A DNA stretch of 64,000 nucleotides from Chrysemys picta bellii (lineage: Eukaryota > Chordata > Testudines > Emydidae), in the NCBI RefSeq assembly GCF_011386835.1, contig NC_088809.1:7253704-7317703 (forward strand), written 5' to 3'. The notes under the pieces were generated by a model. That model searched no databases. It was not told where the DNA came from and saw nothing but the letters and a program-made list of their open reading frames with translations. Below, piece by piece: positions 46,575 to 57,254 of the stretch. Numbering within the stretch: the first letter of the stretch is position 1; every line of letters starts with the position of its first letter. The position numbers and the translations under genes were made by a program.

Positions 46575-46850
46575 TCATTTACATTGTAGTACTGCTTGGA
46601 TGTCTCAATTGAGAGTGGGGCTCCATTGTCCTAAGCACCATACAAACACACACAGTGAGAGAGAGTCCCTGCCCTGAAGATTTTACAATCTCACTAGACA
46701 AGCAAAGCAGGGGTGGGAGAGGCTCAGAGCAGGTAAGTGACTTGCCCAAGGTCACACAGCGGGTCGGTGTCAGAGTTGAAAAGAGACTCTAGGTCTCCTG
46801 ATTCCAAGTCTAGTGCCCTATCCCCTAAATTAGATTGATCTTGCTACCAC
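46575..46850 (-). repeat. MIR/L2-tail SINE, antisense, near full length
   Basis: In order on the plus strand: gtcctaagcaccatacaaac, gagagtccctgccctgaaga, ttttacaatctcactagaca, agtgacttgcccaaggtcac, acagcgggtcggtgtcagag and agtctagtgccctatcccct. Tail, core and head are all present, and this is the best preserved composite copy in the window. Confidence 0.85.
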
Positions 46851-47395
46851 TGAAGTAAATGGGAGCTTTATCATCAATTTCAGTGGCCACAGGGAGGAGA
46901 CTCTGGGTATCCATCCATTGCAAGCCCCAGTCAAGTTGTTTCTATACCATGTGTGCAATTCAATATGTTAACGATGATCTATAGAGTCCCATACACTCTG
47001 GGCCCTAAGTGCCTCTAGGTCCACTCTGCACCTTCTTTGACTTCCATGTGTGACACGGGCAGAGCAGAGTGGAGAAGTGCTGCCATCTTATTGGACAGAG
47101 AATGTCACTGTCCATGTGTTGCCAGGCGCTGATCCAGCGGTGCCCATTCCGAGTGCACACCGTTTAGAAGTATAACCCAAAGTGTCCATGAACATACAGG
47201 AAGCAGCGAGCTTCAATTGAAAAGCCTTGCTTCAGTTGGGAAGGGACAATCTTGGGGATGTTATGACGGGTCTAGAATAGAGAGAACATGCAGTCCCACT
47301 TAGAAACGCAGGCACGGCATATGCAATGCAGCCTCTGGCAATAAGCACACAAGTGGGTTTTTACCCTTTCACTAGCCCCTGGCTCCACCTCAGAT
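46851..47395. other. Unassigned non-coding stretch
   Basis: I see nothing that can be supported as a gene or repeat. Confidence 0.4.
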
Positions 47396-47830
47396 GCAAA
47401 GTATGGGAGCCGCTAATAATAGGCAAACACACACATCGCTGCCTGAAGTCACTTACCTGATAAACACCTTGGCGGAAAGGGGCAGGCATGATAACAAGGG
47501 GAATATCATCCTCCTTAATCTGATTTTAAAACTTTTTGCTGATAACAGGATTGCATTTTGGTTAGCAATCACTGTTCAGCTCCTTTGCACGATGGAGGTA
47601 AACCCCATTATGATTTATACTGCCCTCCTGCATCAGCTCTCTCTGTTTTCCGTCGTACCTCACAAATAATAAGGCAGCTCGTTTGTTTCCTAATGACAGG
47701 GGTTTCCATACTGAGCAGATTAAGAAGGAGGAGATTAGAAGATTATACACCAGGCAGGATTCACAGGTTCACAGTTTTGTTGGGCTTTGGAGAGCCAACG
47801 ATTAATATGTTTTATAAATGAAACTTTTCT
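47396..47830. promoter_or_regulatory. Candidate conserved non-coding block
   Basis: Repeat-free, high-complexity sequence spans more than 400 bp with ctgataacaggattgcattt, ggttagcaatcactgttcag and attatgatttatactgccct. Small open frames on both strands are not convincing. The long repeat-free run between SINEs is what suggests constraint, and this is unproven. Confidence 0.3.
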
Positions 47831-47879
47831 TCTTGTGATGGTGCTGGTGATTATCGAATTTAGACTTTTCATTGTTAAT

Positions 47880-48050
47880 TGTGCATTTACATAGTGATTT
47901 TTCATTTGAGACGCTCAGAGTGCTCTAAAAAGATGGGTAACTATCGCTCTCCCCCTTTTTCTGATGGCAGCAGGATAAATTCATAGCTTGGCCCAAGTTC
48001 ACACTGCATTCTCAGTCCTGTGCCCTATCCACTGGGCCACGGTGTCTCAA
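47880..48050 (-). repeat. MIR-type SINE, antisense, diverged
   Basis: The plus strand has gacgctcagagtgctctaaa, a decayed middle, then cttggcccaagttcacactg and tgtgccctatccactgggcc (head). Confidence 0.6.
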
Positions 48051-48164
48051 TGGACTTGTGACACCATACGACCTCCCTGCTATATGATTTGAGTGAAAGG
48101 ACATCAGTTTATTTCAGTGTTGCCCCACGGATGTGCTCTAGGTCAGGGACTGCCTGTTGGCATG

Positions 48165-48330
48165 AGAGGGGAACATTTTGAAATGAAAGAAATGTTTCAA
48201 CTTTTTAGCAGAAGAATTTTTTCCAGCTGAAACTAGTTGCTGAATTTGACAAGAGTTTGTGAAAAGTTTTGATCTACCCAAAATGGATTTTTTTAAGCCA
48301 AAAAAAAATTAGTCTGAAAAATGTCATCCA
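48165..48330 (+). repeat. A/T-rich dispersed repeat
   Basis: The segment contains aatgtttcaactttttagca, gaagaattttttccagctga and gattttttt-aagcc. The texture resembles the repeats at 18300, 24183 and 35590. Confidence 0.4.
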
Positions 48331-48344
48331 GCGCCACTCAGAGT

Positions 48345-48538
48345 ATTTAATGGGTTAATATTCATAACATACATGTGAGGGAGGGCAGTTCTATTATCCC
48401 CATTTTACAGATGAGGAATGAGATGCACCGAGATTAAGTGACTTGCCAAAGGGCACGCATGAAGTCTGTGGCAGAGCAGGGGCTCAAACTCAGGTGTCCT
48501 AAGTTCTAGGCTAGTCCCCTAACTACTGAATTTCTTCA
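48345..48538 (-). repeat. MIR-type SINE, antisense
   Basis: The plus strand reads tctattatccccattttaca, gatgaggaatgagatgcacc, aagtgacttgccaaagggca and ctcaaactcaggtgtcctaa. It is a clear antisense core and head. Confidence 0.8.
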
Positions 48539-48725
48539 CTCCTTCTAGTGACCAACATTACCAATTTATGGCTGTTCACTGGAATAGGTAAAACAAGTTG
48601 GGTAGATGTCAGTGCAATTCCTAATGGATGGGTGACTACCACAGTTGACACAAACTTACTCTTTGGTTGGCCATTTCAGCAGAGAGGCCAGGGATTGAAT
48701 TACCATAGAAACCAAATATCTCTCT

Positions 48726-48791
<66 letters not shown>
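48726..48791. repeat. (CA)n microsatellite
   Basis: About 33 CA units with one interruption (acaaac) are visible. Confidence 0.95.
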
Positions 48792-48793
<2 letters not shown>

Positions 48794-49444
48794 GCCCTGT
48801 AGAAATTGTCCCTTCATCTCAAAAGGGGAAGCACGTTGTTCAGAGCAACAAGTGTGGAGCTGTCCCTGCCCTGCCTGCTCTATGCCAAAAGAAGGGGCAT
48901 CAACCACCAAAGGCGGTCCATCTGGCATCTCTCCCCAGCACTACTTTCATTTTGAAACAGCCATTGGAAACAAGCCACCTTCTGGGCCTTTGGAAAGAGG
49001 GGTGTTCTGATATTCAAAGGTACCTGCAGAAACACTGGCATAAAAAAGAGCTATTTGGGGTTCTCGGTCACCCATCTGATCAGCATTTTGCATAGCTCAG
49101 CGTTCCCCAGATCCAGCGAATCCCTTAAAGAGGAGGGGGCAAGGAGAACCTCCTCTCCAACTTACTTACATAGGTGGTCATTCCGAGACGAGTTAATCGA
49201 CTTTGGCTCCTCTAACAATATTCCTAGCCTGCCAAAAACAAAACAAAACAATGCAAAGGGGACTGTTGTACTAAAAGGAAAGGAGAAAAAAAAAAGAGAG
49301 AGATTCCTGGCAGCCTGGATTACATTAAAATTTAGGAGTTAATTAAATTACAATTTGCTGTGCTGCCAGTTCCCACGAAGCTGCAACATCTGTGGATAGA
49401 TGGGAGAGAGCTGGTCAGGAGGATGCAGCCAAACCTGGAACACT
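48792..49444. other. Unassigned non-coding stretch
   Basis: No gene or named repeat is supported. An A-rich, (GA)-like patch lies near 49282-49304. Confidence 0.4.
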
Positions 49445-49692
49445 CAAAAATCACGAGCCTTTTAAAATAACGAATTTGATTATTATTTTTATTTACCTTG
49501 TGATGTTTGAGCCATTAAGGCTCCTTTCTTAAAGCTTTCCTCCACAACCAGAAGGGATAGAAACTTTTTCTTTTCTTTTTTCACATGCAAGCTAAGATTC
49601 TCACATACTCACCTGACTCAGGAGCTGTGTTTAACAAAAACACCAAATATCACCAGGCTCGTGATAAAATCGTGAGAGTTGGCAACACTCTT
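49445..49692 (+). repeat. Unclassified dispersed repeat ('cgtgagagttggcaacact' end)
   Basis: The segment contains aaaaatcacgagcctttta, a T-rich middle, ctgactcaggagctgtgttt and the end gataaaatcgtgagagttgg with caacact. The layout resembles the 13885-14125 repeat. I recall it as common in turtles but cannot name the family. Confidence 0.45.
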
Positions 49693-51354
49693 ATTACCTA
49701 TTATCCTTTCACCCTGGAGGTGGGCTTTACTAGAATAGGTTTGGAGGCACATTGGAAGGGTAGTGTAGGAGAAGTTTGCATTGCTTCTGCCTGTGTTTGT
49801 AACTGTTTTGAAGATAGAAGATTTCTGAGTCTGTAAGACCTTTAAATCCAGCTGTCTGTCTCTAATCTTTCTAATGTTTATAATTTTTTTAACTGTCTAT
49901 TTCCTGACCATAGCCAATTTTTGCAGCCAAGTTATTATTAAAGCCTGCAAATAGGAGATTTCAGCAAAGAGAAGTGCAGATACATGCACACAACCTGAAG
50001 AGTAGCAGGCAAACTGCTCTGTGGTAATAAGCTCCATGCTGTGTTTAAAAAGGGCACTTAATTTTTCATTCTTAAATGCTGTGATGCTCTTGTCTTCCAG
50101 CTTCACCAAAACTCCTACATGGAGATGGATGGGCCATCCTGAACACAGTCATCAGAAAGATTAAGCCAGGACTTGTCATTTTTTTATATCACTGAGCAGT
50201 CAGGTTGACAAGTGATGTCCTCTTAGCTCCTGGGATGCGTCCGGCACCTTTAGTGCCAGTAGTAAAAAGGACTATAAAAAATACCATAGAAGAAAGGGTA
50301 ATGATGAAATTTAACTGCTCCCTAGCACACACCTGGGGTCTAGTAATCTGGAAATAGGGGGGTTCGGGTGCTTCATCTTTTACTGCCTTGTCCTTGTCTG
50401 TGAGTTTAAGGTCCTTCCACTGAACCAGAACATATTGTGGTCAGTGCAGAGAGCCAGTCCTTGGCCCCTCTGAGGACGATAGCCTGTGGAGAAGGACAAG
50501 GACATTTCACTTCAGGCACAGTGGAAGCTGAGCACTTTGCCCGTGGCAGCCTGGAGGAAGTAAACAATCCGATTGGGGTTTCTTTCCCCTTGGTCGTGGT
50601 GCTTGCAACAGGGAGCCCCTCACTCCATGATCTCTTTCCTCTCACCCATCTCTGATTCCGTCATGTGCCGAGAGGGAATGTTCTCATCTCTCTGCGACAC
50701 TGTCTGGAGTCGCACTGAATAGGGAAGGGGGGATTCTGAAGTCCTCCGTCTCCTCTCTCATTCTGGTTCAGCATTCACCACTCTGACCCCCAAAGAGGCA
50801 CAGTATGCTAGGAACCAGGCTGCTTTCATGAAACTCATAGTGATCTTCAAAGAAAGGAATATGAACACGCTCTGAAACTATTACCGTCCTATTCTACACT
50901 CCCTAGTTAACCCCCCTGCCTCCTCTGCAAAGAGAACAAACAAATGCCCTGGAAATCCAGCTGCAAGCTCAACTTAGAATAACAGTAGATTTCTAGGAAT
51001 CTTTTGACTGCATTGCCTTGTTTATGCCGTGTGAGCATCAGTTCGAGATCTATTGCACCTGGCAAGACGTTCTTACTTTGCATCCATTAACTGCACTTCT
51101 TTTTCGGGAACCACAGAGGCTCACCAAAAACGATAAGACTAAACATTATCTGAACACTTTTGAATGTCAAATATGGTTCCATTAAGGTTCAGGTCTATTT
51201 TGGGTGCAAGATCTAGGTCAGTTCTTAAAGATCCAAAGTAGTTTGTTGGAGGATGTTCTACTAAACCATCTGCATTTTTTTGTCAGTTAATTTCCTCTTC
51301 CAATGGGGAAACATTTAAAAGCATTTCTTCCTATTATTAGAAGTGAATATTTCT
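49693..51354. other. Unassigned non-coding stretch
   Basis: No gene is supported. The frames near 50406-50655 overlap on both strands, with no recognisable family. Confidence 0.4.
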
Positions 51355-51433
51355 GGTAGCACCCAAAGGCTCTAGTTAGTGCCAGATGCTGTACAAACAC
51401 AGAGATAGACTTGTACCCTGTTACAATCTAAGA
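51355..51433 (-). repeat. L2-type tail, antisense, interrupted by a hAT element
   Basis: The plus strand shows gtagcacccaaaggctctag, agtgccagatgctgtacaaa and ccctgttacaatctaaga, the antisense L2-tail order. It is broken at 51434 by the hAT insertion. The short continuation after 51775 (caacaagcactattcaaagg) is only weakly similar. Confidence 0.65.
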
Positions 51434-51767
51434 CAGGGATCCCCAACGCGGTGCCCGCGAGCGCCATGGTGCCCGCCGGGGCATCTATGTGTGCCCGCGT
51501 ACCCGCTGGCAGACAAGCATCCGCCAAAATGCTGCCAACAAACAGCGTCATCTAGAGGCGTCGCCGCCGAAATGCTGCCGATTTTTGGCGGCATTTCAGC
51601 GGCGACGCCTCTGGTGGATGACGCTGCTTGTCGGCGGCATTTTGGTGGCGACGCCTATTGACATTGCCACTTCTTGGCGGCATTTCGGCGGGCGCTCGTC
51701 CGCCGGCCACGGTTTGCGGTGGCTCGTCGTCTGGCACCCGCCAGACGAAAAAGGTTGGGGACCACTG
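51434..51767. mobile_element. hAT-type MITE, 334 bp, exact 8-bp duplication, CpG-rich
   Basis: The termini cagggatccccaac and gttggggaccactg are inverted repeats with a CAG/CTG signature. The 8-bp target duplication atctaaga is exact (51426-51433 and 51768-51775). The interior is dominated by cggcggcat-type motifs in both orientations and is very CpG-rich, unlike the host DNA. Short frames here (51386-51785, both strands) are composition artefacts. The exact duplication and retained CpGs point to a relatively young insertion. Confidence 0.9.
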
Positions 51768-51775
51768 ATCTAAGA

Positions 51776-52589
51776 CAACAAGCACTATTCAAAGGGTCAA
51801 GGAGAAGGAGGGAATTTGATATGTATTTTAGAGAACTACTACTACAGTATTCCTTTATTATGCTTCTAGATTGTGGTCTGTCTTCATGTTGTTAATCTAA
51901 GAAACAACTTGTACTAAATGATCATGCTAAGTTACATTTATAGACCTTTGCATATAGCACCTATTGACCTTTTTTCAAGCATCATAAATGTATAATAGAG
52001 TGTATGTGGCGAAGTTTTCCCTACCACTCCATTAATGGCGGTTAAACCTTTCATCTCTGTGGCAGAAATGGACAATGTGTCTCTGTGGGCAAGGATAGTC
52101 TCTCTGTATAACTTGTGTTTTATTTACAAGCAGATGGGGAAAGCTTTCACCAACAGAGGCGGAAAAGCCACTCGTTTGCTTTCTTTCCTGTGTCACCCTC
52201 TTCCCATTTTCTCTTCCTCTTCTTGCCCAGTAGGGCACCATCCATCACCGTCTTCTCTCTCCCTCTCCCCCACCCCACCCCCATCAAAATGCTACTACGT
52301 GAATGTACTTTACTCACAGGGTCTGCCCCGTGTCCATGATTCTGAGCTGTGTCTGCTGCTTAGGGCAAGATTGAGAACACAGCCTAGGTGAAAGGGTCGG
52401 GGAGTTCATTTACCATAGCTAGACACAAGCCTGCCCTTGCCCTGCTTACAGGAATGGTAACTTACAAATGCACTGAGGCTTATGAATAGTGCTGAATCTT
52501 TCCTATGGACTCTAGCACTTCCTGTACTGTTAGGAGATTTCCGCTGCAAAATGTAATTCCTCTAGTAGGAGGAAATTTTATGCCATGCT
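51776..52589. other. Unassigned non-coding stretch
   Basis: No gene is supported. A pyrimidine-rich patch lies at 52190-52285 (tctcttcctcttcttgccca and a C/T run). Confidence 0.4.
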
Positions 52590-52720
52590 TAGTATTAGGA
52601 AACTGATTAGACTGTGTAAGCTCTTTGGGGCAGAGACACAGACTTCCTGTTTGCTCTGCAGGACACCTGGCACAGTAGTGCCCTGGTGCTGACTGAAGCC
52701 TACTTACAAATAATAAGTTG
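52590..52720 (+). repeat. L2-type 3' tail, sense
   Basis: The motifs actgtgtaagctctttgggg, cagagacacagacttcctgt, cacctggcacagtagtgccc and an A/T-rich aaataataag end follow the L2-tail order. Confidence 0.75.
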
Positions 52721-53929
52721 TAATCATAATGTGTGAGGCATCCTCTAGCATAGCATTGAAACAGCTCTAGCCATCTAGGGGTGAAATCTCAGCAAAACTC
52801 CCATTATTTGCACAGCTCCACTTGTGAGTCAATCAGATATTATGTCATTGGAGCCAGGTACGTACCCAAAATAAATTCCTGACCTCACTGGCATTCAGAC
52901 CTCAAATTAAGGTCTGTGCCAGAAGGGATGCACGTGGGGGCAGGGTCCATTCCCCTCCCCCCCAGATTTGTACTGAGCATGCTCACACAGACCGAGCATG
53001 CATCCCATTTCCAATCCCCGGAGCCGCTGGTACTCCTCTCAGAAGGAGCGTTTGAAATTCCGACAGCCCTTTGCGTTGACACTGTTGGCATCTCACCTGT
53101 TCCACTTTTGAAACACTCCCTTATTCCTGTACACCTGTATTATACCAAATTAGAGCTAGATGCCCCCTACCTCAGGCCCATGCTAGAGTTTTCTATTATC
53201 TAGCCACCTGAGTTTCAATTAGGCTTTTGCAATATGAGGAGGAAGGGAGTGACGAAAACATGTTTTGCCTGTCAATGCTTCTATTTCAGCAGTTACTTTC
53301 CAGGGTCCCTATTAGTCAGAATTGAGGGGCTTTTCTGAGATGGCAGTGAAAACCAAATGAAAATTTGTCACAAGGTGGGTGGAAAATCAGATGAACGTAT
53401 TTTGTTTTCCTTGCTCATGATTTCAGTTTTTATTGACAGCTTGCAAAGTTTTCCTAGAGCATGTTGGGGAATTGGTGACTGAACAAGGCTGTGTGACGTG
53501 TGTAAAGTTTATAATCTGGGTCAAAAAGGACATGTGACAGATGCTTCAAATGAATTTTTTAATGCAACTGTTGATTGAGGACTGTTAAATAACCGACAAC
53601 AAATCTCCTAGTAGTGCGTGTTAAGGAAGTTGAGTCGCTGAATTTGTCCTTGCTCTCTGTGTGTGTTTAGTTATTGCTATGCAACTCTACTAATTTTGCT
53701 AACGTGCCATCAGTTTTTCAAGCTTGTTGCCGGTAAACGTACTGGATACTCCGTGCCCTCTTCCTACAGAAAGTTCCTCCCTACCACTTCTCTCCTTTCC
53801 CATTCCCATGCCAACCACCATTGTCCTTACAGATCCTTCACCCTGGCTACCACCAGGGTATTGTGATGGTGGGTAAAATCCCTCAACAGAACAACTCACA
53901 ATAGGGGGAGAGTTTATCACGGTCAGAGA
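52721..53929. other. Unassigned non-coding stretch
   Basis: No gene or named repeat is supported. About 53520-53640 is repeat-free with ttttttaatgcaactgttga and could be a small conserved element. Confidence 0.35.
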
Positions 53930-54120
53930 AGTGGTCTAGTACTTGGAACTCCGGACCTATGTTCTGTAGCTGCTGATGTGCTGGGTCGTCATGTAAATGT
54001 CATTCTATTGCTCTGTGCCTCGATTTCCCATCTGCAAAATGGGGGTGTTGATGTTCTCACCTCGCAGAGGAGCTGGTTAATGTGTGCACCGCGTCTTGTG
54101 ATCCTTGGCTGAAAGGTGCC
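53930..54120 (+). repeat. MIR-type SINE, sense
   Basis: In sense order: gtcattctattgctctgtgc, ctcgatttcccatctgcaaa, atgggggtgttgatgttctc and acctcgcagaggagctggtt. It includes the MIR core and its start; the tail is diverged. Confidence 0.75.
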
Positions 54121-55663
54121 ATTGATGTGCAAATTTATGTTTATGGCCATTAGCTTCACTTATGACAGAAGAGAGGGGATAACTCATGAGTGGCACAATC
54201 CCCACTGTCTAAATTATTCCTCCTCCTCCTCCACAAATGTCATAGCAGAGATTAGCCATCATGTGTTCTTAAGTATCCCATTTATCCCAAATGACTATGA
54301 GCATGTTAACGGCTTTTAGATTAAAATGAGCATTTATGCTATATGCCAACTTCCTTTTCTGGTTCAGCCCCTTTACTGCCCCTAGTTTTAAGGATTGTGG
54401 AAGACATCCAATTTCAAAGCTAGAGTAAAGAAATAGAACTAAATACTTTTGTGTGCATCAGCAAACCCGCAATTTCATTTTCCCAGGTAAACAGTTTTCA
54501 CCCCACTGTTCCAGGAAACTTTAATCCCTACAAAATTATCTTGATATCGGTTGCCAATCATGGGTTCCTTTCCAATTAACCTCAAAAAACACCAATTAAA
54601 GAAGATAGTGCAGCTATCACGTAAGAATACGATGCACCAAAGCCTTCAGAAATGCTTTAGCACCAGAGATCTAATGATAAAGGTCAAAAGTGGGCCGCAC
54701 TGCAGAGTTAGATTTTCATGGAATCCCCTGAGTTAATATAAGCTTGAGCCCACAACGTCTTCTGAAAATTTAGGCTAGATTTAGTTAAGCTTCTAATTAC
54801 CCAGTTAAATTTGTCTCTGATTTGGATAGAGAGTTTCAAACCTGCTTGATCGCAGATTCAAGGCAGGGGAGAGGGACACCTGGACATGGAAAAGAAATGA
54901 GAACAAGGTGACAGGGCAGCCTTTCTCACAAGACTTTCTCTGTCATAATTCCATCCAGGTTGGGAGATACTATCAGACTAGCCCTTTCTCTTGGTGTTTT
55001 CTTGTTAGCGCCGGAGTTTGCTGGCTCCAACTCAAACCAGGGGCCTAATGCTCCCATCTTAAGATAGAGGCAACATCTAGTTCTCTCCCAGCAGGAGACG
55101 AGAAGTGAATGGGAATTATACTCATAACCTGCTGTAGAAGAAGAGAGTCTCCTACTAGAAGAGTTGCATACAAATTGGAGAGAGAGGGAGGGTACATCGA
55201 AACTTTTGAGCTTAATACATTTAAATTTTAGGCAAAGGTTCTGCAGTTGGTTCCAGTGGGCCTAAGCCACAAAATTCAGATCTGGATCCAAATTCCCCAA
55301 AGTATGTGTGCAGGGGGTGCAGGCTTTATATCCTAGGGTTTGTTTCAACCTACTATGGAGAGAGATGTCAGAGGCTCTGAGCAGATCTATACAAAGACAC
55401 TGGTAAAAATGCCCTTAGTGCTTTAGACTAGTGCTTCTGCCCATGCTGGTAGCACTTATGGGAATTTTTAAGAGGAAAAATTCCAGTGCAGAGACATCCT
55501 TGCAGCGTAAACTTGTGTCCCTATCTTCCTCCCTTTTGTTGTTGTTTAGTAAGTGCTGTAAAGTCGCTTTCTCCCATGACGCTCCAGCCTTTTGAAAGGC
55601 CGTGCTGTTCCAGAGAGTATCTGGTAAAAGAAAAAGCAGTTAGGAAACCCTGAAAACACATGT
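54121..55663. other. Unassigned non-coding stretch
   Basis: No gene could be supported. A possible short hairpin repeat covers 55380-55515 (agcacttatgg against ccatgctggtagc-type motifs), but its ends are not clear. Confidence 0.35.
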
Positions 55664-55676
55664 CTTTCCCAGCCCA

Positions 55677-56239
55677 AAGCAATAGAGGGTCCTGTGGCAC
55701 CTTTAAGACTAACAGAAGTATTGGGAGCATAAGCTTTCGTGGGTAAGAACTACACAAGAGGATAAATGGACACAAGTCAGATATCAGGAATGGCAATATA
55801 CAAAAACCTGTAGGAGAACACTTCAGCCTCCCGGGCCACACAATAGCAGATGTAAAGGTAGCCATCTTACAGCAAAAAAACTTCAGGACCAGACTCCAAA
55901 GAGAAACTGCTGAGCTCCAGTTCATTTGCAAATTTGACACCATTAGATCAGGATTAAACAAAGTCTGTGAATGGCTATCCAACTACAGAAGCAGTTTCTC
56001 CTCCCTTGGTGGTCACACCTCAACTGCTAGCAGAGCACCTCACCCTCCCTGATTGAACTAACCTCGTTATCTCCATACTGATTTATACCTGCCTCTGGAA
56101 ATTTCCATTACTTGCATCTGAAGAAGTGAGGTTCTTACCCACGAAAGCTTATGCTCCCAATACTTCTGTTAGTCTTAAAGGTGCCACAGGACCCTCTGTT
56201 GCTTTTTAGATTCAGACTAACACGGCTACCCCTCTGATA
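55677..56239 (+). mobile_element. Penelope-like retroelement copy, 563 bp, exact 13-bp duplication
   Basis: The insertion is bounded by an exact 13-bp direct repeat, ctttcccagccca, at 55664-55676 and 56240-56252. Inside, in order: an inverted copy of the 3' UTR (about 55678-55751), the 3' part of an ORF encoding a GIY-YIG endonuclease C-terminus (55759-56052), and the 3' UTR (56053-56239) ending gctacccctctgatac. The inverted segment pairs with 56129-56200 with about one mismatch in 74. This layout (5' truncation plus a terminal inverted piece) is characteristic of PLEs. The copy lacks the reverse transcriptase and cannot be autonomous. Confidence 0.85.
55759..56052 (+). pseudogene. C-terminal part of a Penelope-like GIY-YIG endonuclease
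   Basis: The frame runs 97 codons to TGA at 56050-56052 with no start codon, because the 5' end is cut by the insertion junction. It shows RINGHKSDIRN at the start, then KPVGEHFSLPGHTIAD, KVAILQQKNFRTRLQRETAE and LQFICKFDTIRSGLNKV. The Arg-His helix and the GEHF motif are family signatures. The GIY and YIG strands that form the N-terminal half of the catalytic site are missing. In intact PLEs this domain nicks the target to prime reverse transcription. The frame is open but clearly a fragment. Confidence 0.8.
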
Positions 56240-56252
56240 CTTTCCCAGCCCA

Positions 56253-56944
56253 GTGTCACCAGCAAGAGAACTGAAAGCAAGAGGAAATCTTTCTGAATTT
56301 GAGACATTCTGAACAAAGCTTCCAGAAAGCCAGTGACATGGAGTTGGGAGAAATCCAGTCAGGGCTTGGAGTACATTCTGTGCTTGTCCCCACCCAGAAG
56401 TCCAGTGGATTAGTATGACTCTCTGTGTACTTGAGATTCCAGTTCCCAAACGCGTGTCTACTGCATCATGCGAGATGCTGAAGCAAATCTGCACATATTT
56501 ACTCTGGACCTGCTAAAGCAATTATCACATGGGGAAAAGTCAGCTGACTAGTTAAAGCCTATTTATCTAGGATCATAGGAATTGCCACAACAGCTGAGCC
56601 CATTGCGTCCATCAATTCCAGCAGCCTGCCTTTGGCCCTGGCAATTGCCTGAGGCTTCAGAGGTATAAAAATGCACTGACAAAACACACCTGGCTAATTC
56701 ATTTCTATTTAGAGTTGGGCACCAGAACATACTGGGCATTGTACACAGTCCAAATTACAGATGGTCCCTTTCCCAAGTAGCCTACGAGCAAAGATAGAGT
56801 AGATGGGAATCCCACTGGCGGGAATAGCTAAGATATTTTAAAAGTGTCTGTTTTAATCATATCATTGTCTCCTCTGTGGTCATCACAGAAGTAACACGCC
56901 TCCGGGAAAGGGATCGGAAGATGGCGGTGGGGAGAGAACCTCAG
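56253..56944. other. Unassigned non-coding stretch
   Basis: I see nothing supported as a gene. The minus-strand frame at 56135-56494 overlaps the PLE end and is not convincing. Confidence 0.4.
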
Positions 56945-57098
56945 TAACAATGAAACCTTCCTTGGAGGTTTTTAAGTCCCGGCTTGACAAAGCCGTGGCT
57001 GGGATGATTTAGTTGGGAATTGGTCCTGCTTTGAGCAGGGGGTGGACTAGATGACCTCTTGAGGTCCCTTCCAACCCTGATATTCTATGATTCTATGA
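56945..57098 (+). mobile_element. CR1 LINE 3' end, sense, with ORF2 stop
   Basis: The frame starting at 56951 reads MKPSLEVFKSRLDKAVAGMI and then stop, which is the conserved C-terminus of CR1 ORF2. The 3' UTR follows with ggtggactagatgacctctt, gaggtcccttccaaccctga and the duplicated 3' terminus tattctatgattctatga. The copy is strongly 5'-truncated. It belongs to a different CR1 subfamily from the 898 and 28362 copies. Confidence 0.85.
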
Positions 57099-57251
57099 AA
57101 GCCTGGAAATAGCTGTTAGAGAAGTGGAACAAGGCGGCACTGAGGCTGGTGCCGTTGATAGAACGGAGGAGTGCAGGAAGATAGAAGGTCTACAATGTAG
57201 GGCAGAGTCATGCTGGGCTTTGAAAGTGAAGGCAATAAGTTGAGACTGGGG
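57099..57251. other. Short unassigned stretch
   Basis: It contains gctgttagagaagtggaaca and similar sequence, with nothing recognisable. Confidence 0.4.
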
Positions 57252-57254
57252 GTA

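Noticed and set aside
51386..51785. Frames on both strands with many Arg and Ala
   Set aside because: They are products of the CpG-rich hAT MITE; a reading frame on both strands of the same repeat reflects base composition.
55521..55982. The longest open frame in the window (153 codons, minus strand)
   Set aside because: It runs antisense to the Penelope-like endonuclease frame and its inverted UTR piece. The peptide has no recognisable domain; the sense strand carries the real homology.
56945..57098. A tRNA-derived SINE with a CR1-like tail
   Set aside because: Turtle SINEs share this tail, but here it is preceded by the CR1 ORF2 C-terminus (SLEVFKSRLDKA) and no RNA polymerase III boxes are seen. 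It is a truncated CR1.
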